From: an uncultured euryarchaeote
GTDB lineage: Archaea; Thermoplasmatota; Poseidoniia; Poseidoniales; Poseidoniaceae
DNA length: 6,694 nt
NCBI GenBank assembly: GCA_937892665.1
Contig: CALBJF010000199.1
Location: forward strand, 1-6,694
Reading direction: 5' to 3'
Shown: positions 3,941 through 6,694 of the stretch, piece by piece
How positions within the stretch are numbered: the first letter of the stretch is position 1
Layout of the letters: every line of letters starts with the position of its first letter
Position numbers and translations under genes: made by a program
The notes under the pieces: model-generated
Seen by the model: only the letters and a program-made list of their open reading frames with translations
Told to the model about the DNA's origin: nothing
The model's database searches: none

Positions 3941-6172
3941 ATGGCAACAACAGATATACCAGAAATCTCATCTTCCTTCACGGAATATGCCATCTTTATC
4001 GTTCTTTTACCGATGCTTGCATTCCCCGTCATCCTCTTCCTTGGACGTTTGTTCAATGGAAACGAGACTTGGGTGAAATCCGCTAAAGAAGGGGGGCTTA
4101 TCGCTCTACCAATTATGGTTGCGAGTTTCATTCTTTCAGTGATTCTCATTGTCGAATTTATTGGAAGTGGAACAGGCTCTCATTACATCGGTGACTGGCT
4201 CAGTTTCGGCTGGATTGGAGCTGATGGAATGACCATCGAGGAGAAAGTCTTCGGTGTCGGAATTTACATCGACCACGTTACAGTGATGCTCCTCTTTGTA
4301 GCATCATTCCTCTGTATGCTCATCAATATCTTCAGTATTGGATACATGAATACAGATCCAGTAAACGACAACAGAAACCATCGATTCTATGCAGAATTCG
4401 TACTCTTCTGCTCAGGTATGCTCGGAATGGTTCTTGCAGACTCCTTCCTTTGGTTGTTCATCTTCTGGGAATTAATGGGTCTCTGTTCCTATCTTCTCAT
4501 CGGATTCTATTACGAACGCCCAAGTGCAGCATATGCGGCCAAGAAGGCTTTCCTTACCACGCGTGTTGGTGACGTTTTCCTCGTCATTGGATTGGTTATG
4601 CTTTGGAATATGTTCGGTTCCCTCGACTACTCAGTTGTCTTCAACCACGATAACATCGCAGCAGTTGATCCAGGCGAATTACAAATGGCGCTTGGAATGA
4701 TGTTCATTGGTGCAGTTGGTAAATCCGCTCAATTCCCACTCCACGTTTGGCTTCCAGATGCTATGGAAGGGCCAACACCAGTTTCTGCTCTTATTCACGC
4801 AGCAACAATGGTCAACGCAGGATTGTATCTCGTTGCCCGTATGTTCCCGTTCTTCGGAGCTCCTGCAATGGCCGGTGAACTGGTTGATCTCGCATTCATT
4901 ATCGCAGCAATCGGAGGTATTACCGCAGTCATGGCTGCAGCAATCGCCTTTGTCCAAGATGACTTGAAGAAAGTACTCGCGTATTCTACGATGAGTCAAC
5001 TCGCATACATCTTCACTGGACTTGGTGCAGCACTCTGGCTTGCAAACACGCCGGGTATGGAAACATATGCTATCATCGCCTTTGGAGCTGCCCTGTTCCA
5101 TCTCTTCAACCACGCAATGGCAAAGGGAATGCTGTTTATGGCAAGCGGTTCAGTCATTCACGAAATGCATCATGCACATCACGACGTTCATCACCATGAC
5201 GACCATGGAGACGACCATCATGACGATCACGAAGATGAGTTCGATGCTCAATCAATGTCCAACATGGGCGGTCTTGCATCCAAGATGCCAATTACTGCTA
5301 CAGCAATGCTCGTAGGTTCTGCTTCTATCATGGGTCTACCATTGATTGGTGGATTCTGGTCGAAAGAAGGCATCATCGCAAACGCTTGGAGAGTTGCTCT
5401 CGAAGATCCACGATTCTTCCTACCTGCTTTCTGTGTTCTTCTTGGTGCAGCAATGACTGGTTTCTATATGTCGAGAATGTGGCTCAAGACCTTTGCAGGA
5501 AAACCAAAGACAGAGGTTGCAGAACACGTTCATGAACAAACACCATGGATTCCTATTCCTTTGGTAACATTGACGTTTGTTACACTCTCAAGCGTCATTC
5601 TTGCGGGAATGATGTTTACACATTGGTCAAGCGATAGCGGCTATGCATTCTTCAGTGAGAAAGGATTGATTGACGGTCTTCTCTACGAATTCGAACACGT
5701 CTTCCTCAACCACGATGCTTTCTACTTCGTTCTGACCTATGTTGCCATCTTCATCGGAGCTATCGTTGGACCTGGTCTTGCAATGGCTTTGTACGGTGGA
5801 GCACTCAAAGAAGGCGAGAAAGCCAAGGGATGGATGCAACCAATCATCAATCTCTCTGCTCGTGTTAATGAGAAGCGTGGTTTCGACAACAGCGCTTGGG
5901 CTGAATCAGGTCTTTCAGTTGCACTCAAAGAACGCCTTTACTTCGACAAGTGGTACGATACTGCAATGCTCAAAATCGTTGCTGGATTTGCCGTCCTCAG
6001 CGCAACCTTCGATCGCAAGGTCATCGATGGAACAATCAAGACCATCGAACGTTCATCACAGAAGATTTCACTCAGCGTTCGTAAACTTACAACAGGTTCT
6101 GCTCGTGATTACATCATGATGGCGGCATTAGGTGTCCTTGTCATCTATGCAATGTTGGAGGTGATGATTTGA
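3941..6172 (+). CDS. nuoL: NuoL, distal antiporter-like proton pump subunit of complex I
   Basis: NuoL is the distal Mrp-type pump subunit, with discontinuous helices TM7 and TM12 and a long lateral helix reaching along the membrane arm. The 743-residue protein has the family core: IDHVTVML (110-117), FWELMGLCSYLLIGFYY with E177, R208 and D211 after LTT, GKSAQFPLHVWLPDAMEGPTPVSALIHAATMV with K261 and H286, NHAMAKGMLFMASGSVIH with K395, and FWSKEG with K475-E476. By motif alignment these match E. coli E144, R175, D178, K229, H254, K342, K399 and D400; the last is Glu here. Roughly 14-16 spans are visible. The C-terminal part (about 665-743) has the expected lateral-helix layout, with VIDGTI and a final span starting near YIMMAALGVL. 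It is longer than E. coli NuoL (613) through an N-terminal extension, a His/Asp-rich loop (407-435) and extra C-terminal length. The start is fixed by SD GAGGTGAT. Confidence 0.97.
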   Translation: MATTDIPEISSSFTEYAIFIVLLPMLAFPVILFLGRLFNGNETWVKSAKEGGLIALPIMVASFILSVILIVEFIGSGTGSHYIGDWLSFGWIGADGMTIEEKVFGVGIYIDHVTVMLLFVASFLCMLINIFSIGYMNTDPVNDNRNHRFYAEFVLFCSGMLGMVLADSFLWLFIFWELMGLCSYLLIGFYYERPSAAYAAKKAFLTTRVGDVFLVIGLVMLWNMFGSLDYSVVFNHDNIAAVDPGELQMALGMMFIGAVGKSAQFPLHVWLPDAMEGPTPVSALIHAATMVNAGLYLVARMFPFFGAPAMAGELVDLAFIIAAIGGITAVMAAAIAFVQDDLKKVLAYSTMSQLAYIFTGLGAALWLANTPGMETYAIIAFGAALFHLFNHAMAKGMLFMASGSVIHEMHHAHHDVHHHDDHGDDHHDDHEDEFDAQSMSNMGGLASKMPITATAMLVGSASIMGLPLIGGFWSKEGIIANAWRVALEDPRFFLPAFCVLLGAAMTGFYMSRMWLKTFAGKPKTEVAEHVHEQTPWIPIPLVTLTFVTLSSVILAGMMFTHWSSDSGYAFFSEKGLIDGLLYEFEHVFLNHDAFYFVLTYVAIFIGAIVGPGLAMALYGGALKEGEKAKGWMQPIINLSARVNEKRGFDNSAWAESGLSVALKERLYFDKWYDTAMLKIVAGFAVLSATFDRKVIDGTIKTIERSSQKISLSVRKLTTGSARDYIMMAALGVLVIYAMLEVMI
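5159..5245 (+). other. His/Asp-rich loop in NuoL
   Basis: Residues 407-435, directly after SGSVI and before MGGLASKMP, contain 12 His in the 24 residues 407-430, interspersed with Asp (clusters HHAHH, HHHDDH, DDHHDDH) and ending in EDEFD. In E. coli NuoL the same connection is a short turn (HAL plus a few residues, then MGGL). The loop therefore adds about 20-25 residues. His-rich strings of this kind often bind Zn, Ni, Cu or Co, but no binding is shown here. Confidence 0.85.
6157..6165 (+). promoter_or_regulatory. Shine-Dalgarno site for nuoM
   Basis: GGAGGTGAT lies within the last codons of nuoL. From its GAGG core there are 7 bases to TTG 6169 but 13 to ATG 6175. At the other GAGG-type junctions in this operon the gap is 7 or 9, which favours the TTG. 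Confidence 0.75.
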
Positions 6173-6694
6173 AGATGGATTACCTCTCTCTCTTGGTCGT
6201 TCTGCCAATTATGGCAAGTATCTTCCTTCTGATTTTGACTTCTCGCCTTTCAGCAGAGTCACGAAGAAAGTTTGATTCCTCGATTCGAATGGCGAGTCTT
6301 GGAATTACGCTGGCAATGTTCGCCATTACGACTCTCATGTTCTTTGGTGAAATTGGCAACGTTGATTGGACCGGTATCGCCTTCAACAACTTTGAGTTTA
6401 GTGAATCGTATGTCTGGATTGAACCACTCGGAATCGAATGGAGTGTCGGTGTAGACGGTCTATCCTTCCCAATGGTTTGGCTTACAACACTTCTCTTACC
6501 AATTACGATCATCGCAACATGGAACGAAAAGGCAGGAGCAACCTACTTCCCACTTATCCTCATGATGGGTGGCGCGCTCATCGGTGTCTTTGTTGCACTC
6601 GACCTATTCATGTTCTACGTGTTCTGGGAACTGACACTGATTCCAATGTTCTTCCTTATTCTAAAGTGGGGCGGAAAGGACAGAAAGTATGCTG
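6169..6694 (+). CDS. nuoM: NuoM, antiporter-like proton pump subunit of complex I (N-terminal part, 3' truncated)
   Basis: The open frame runs off the window end after about 175 codons of an expected 490-510. NuoM is the second Mrp-type pump subunit. Signatures seen are SVGVDGLSFPMVWLTTLL (92-109) and LDLFMFYVFWELTLIPMFFL (144-163), followed by WGGKDRKYA at the edge. E154 in FWELTLIPM aligns with the essential E. coli NuoM Glu144; Lys234 and later residues are outside the window. The GVDGLS and WELTLIPM wording separates it from NuoL and NuoN. The start is uncertain by two codons: TTG 6169 overlaps the nuoL stop (TTGA) and has the SD spacing typical of this operon, while ATG 6175 in the same frame has a longer spacing. 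I chose TTG. Coordinates would be 6175 if ATG is used. Confidence 0.95.
   Translation, partial: MKMDYLSLLVVLPIMASIFLLILTSRLSAESRRKFDSSIRMASLGITLAMFAITTLMFFGEIGNVDWTGIAFNNFEFSESYVWIEPLGIEWSVGVDGLSFPMVWLTTLLLPITIIATWNEKAGATYFPLILMMGGALIGVFVALDLFMFYVFWELTLIPMFFLILKWGGKDRKYA

Noticed and set aside
5170..5235. Tandem DNA repeat or CRISPR-like array in the CAT/GAC-rich stretch
   Set aside because: The pattern is irregular at the DNA level and comes from alternating His and Asp codons within nuoL; there are no spaced identical repeats.
1..6694. A defence system, mobile element or other novel accessory cassette
   Set aside because: All bases are accounted for by one complex I operon with intact family signatures; there is no foreign gene, inverted repeat or RNA structure that I can support.

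Overview
This window lies inside one plus-strand operon for the membrane arm and connecting module of a complex I-type proton pump (NADH:quinone oxidoreductase, Nuo/Fpo family). The order is nuoD (3' end only), nuoH, nuoI, nuoJ split into two genes, nuoK, nuoL, nuoM (5' part only). Coding density is almost total. Neighbours are separated by at most 11 bases or overlap by 4, and I see no internal promoter, terminator, RNA gene, mobile element or CRISPR. The window opens inside nuoD and closes inside nuoM, so the operon continues on both sides.

The most likely source is a euryarchaeon, plausibly a mesophilic marine relative of the Thermoplasmata such as Marine Group II/Poseidoniales. This is inference. 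It rests on the D-H-I-J-J-K-L-M order, the two-gene nuoJ known from methanogen Fpo and haloarchaeal Nuo operons, the moderate G+C, and Shine-Dalgarno (SD) sites that closely match the conserved 16S rRNA tail. A bacterial origin is not formally excluded, because the SD and most of the protein motifs are shared.

From 1 to 3089 are the quinone-site and connecting subunits: NuoD (49-kDa type), NuoH (quinone-channel membrane subunit) and NuoI (two [4Fe-4S] clusters). From 3091 to the end are the pump subunits: NuoJ1/J2, NuoK, and the antiporter-like NuoL and NuoM. Electrons would pass along the NuoI clusters toward quinone at the NuoD/NuoH interface, and the energy would drive proton transfer along charged residues in H, J, K, L and M. 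Nearly all diagnostic charged residues visible here are conserved. Input subunits (NuoB, C, and any E, F, G or F420/ferredoxin module) are not in the window, so the electron donor cannot be read.

The window does not reveal a new kind of system; the family assignment is ordinary. What stands out is added structure on known subunits: a loop of about 60 residues in NuoH, two large insertions in NuoI (one containing a possible SH3/Tudor-like barrel), a Lys/Ala repeat tail on NuoI, and a His/Asp-rich loop in NuoL. The NuoH and NuoI insertions both belong on the non-membrane side near the quinone pocket and could form a lineage-specific interface.
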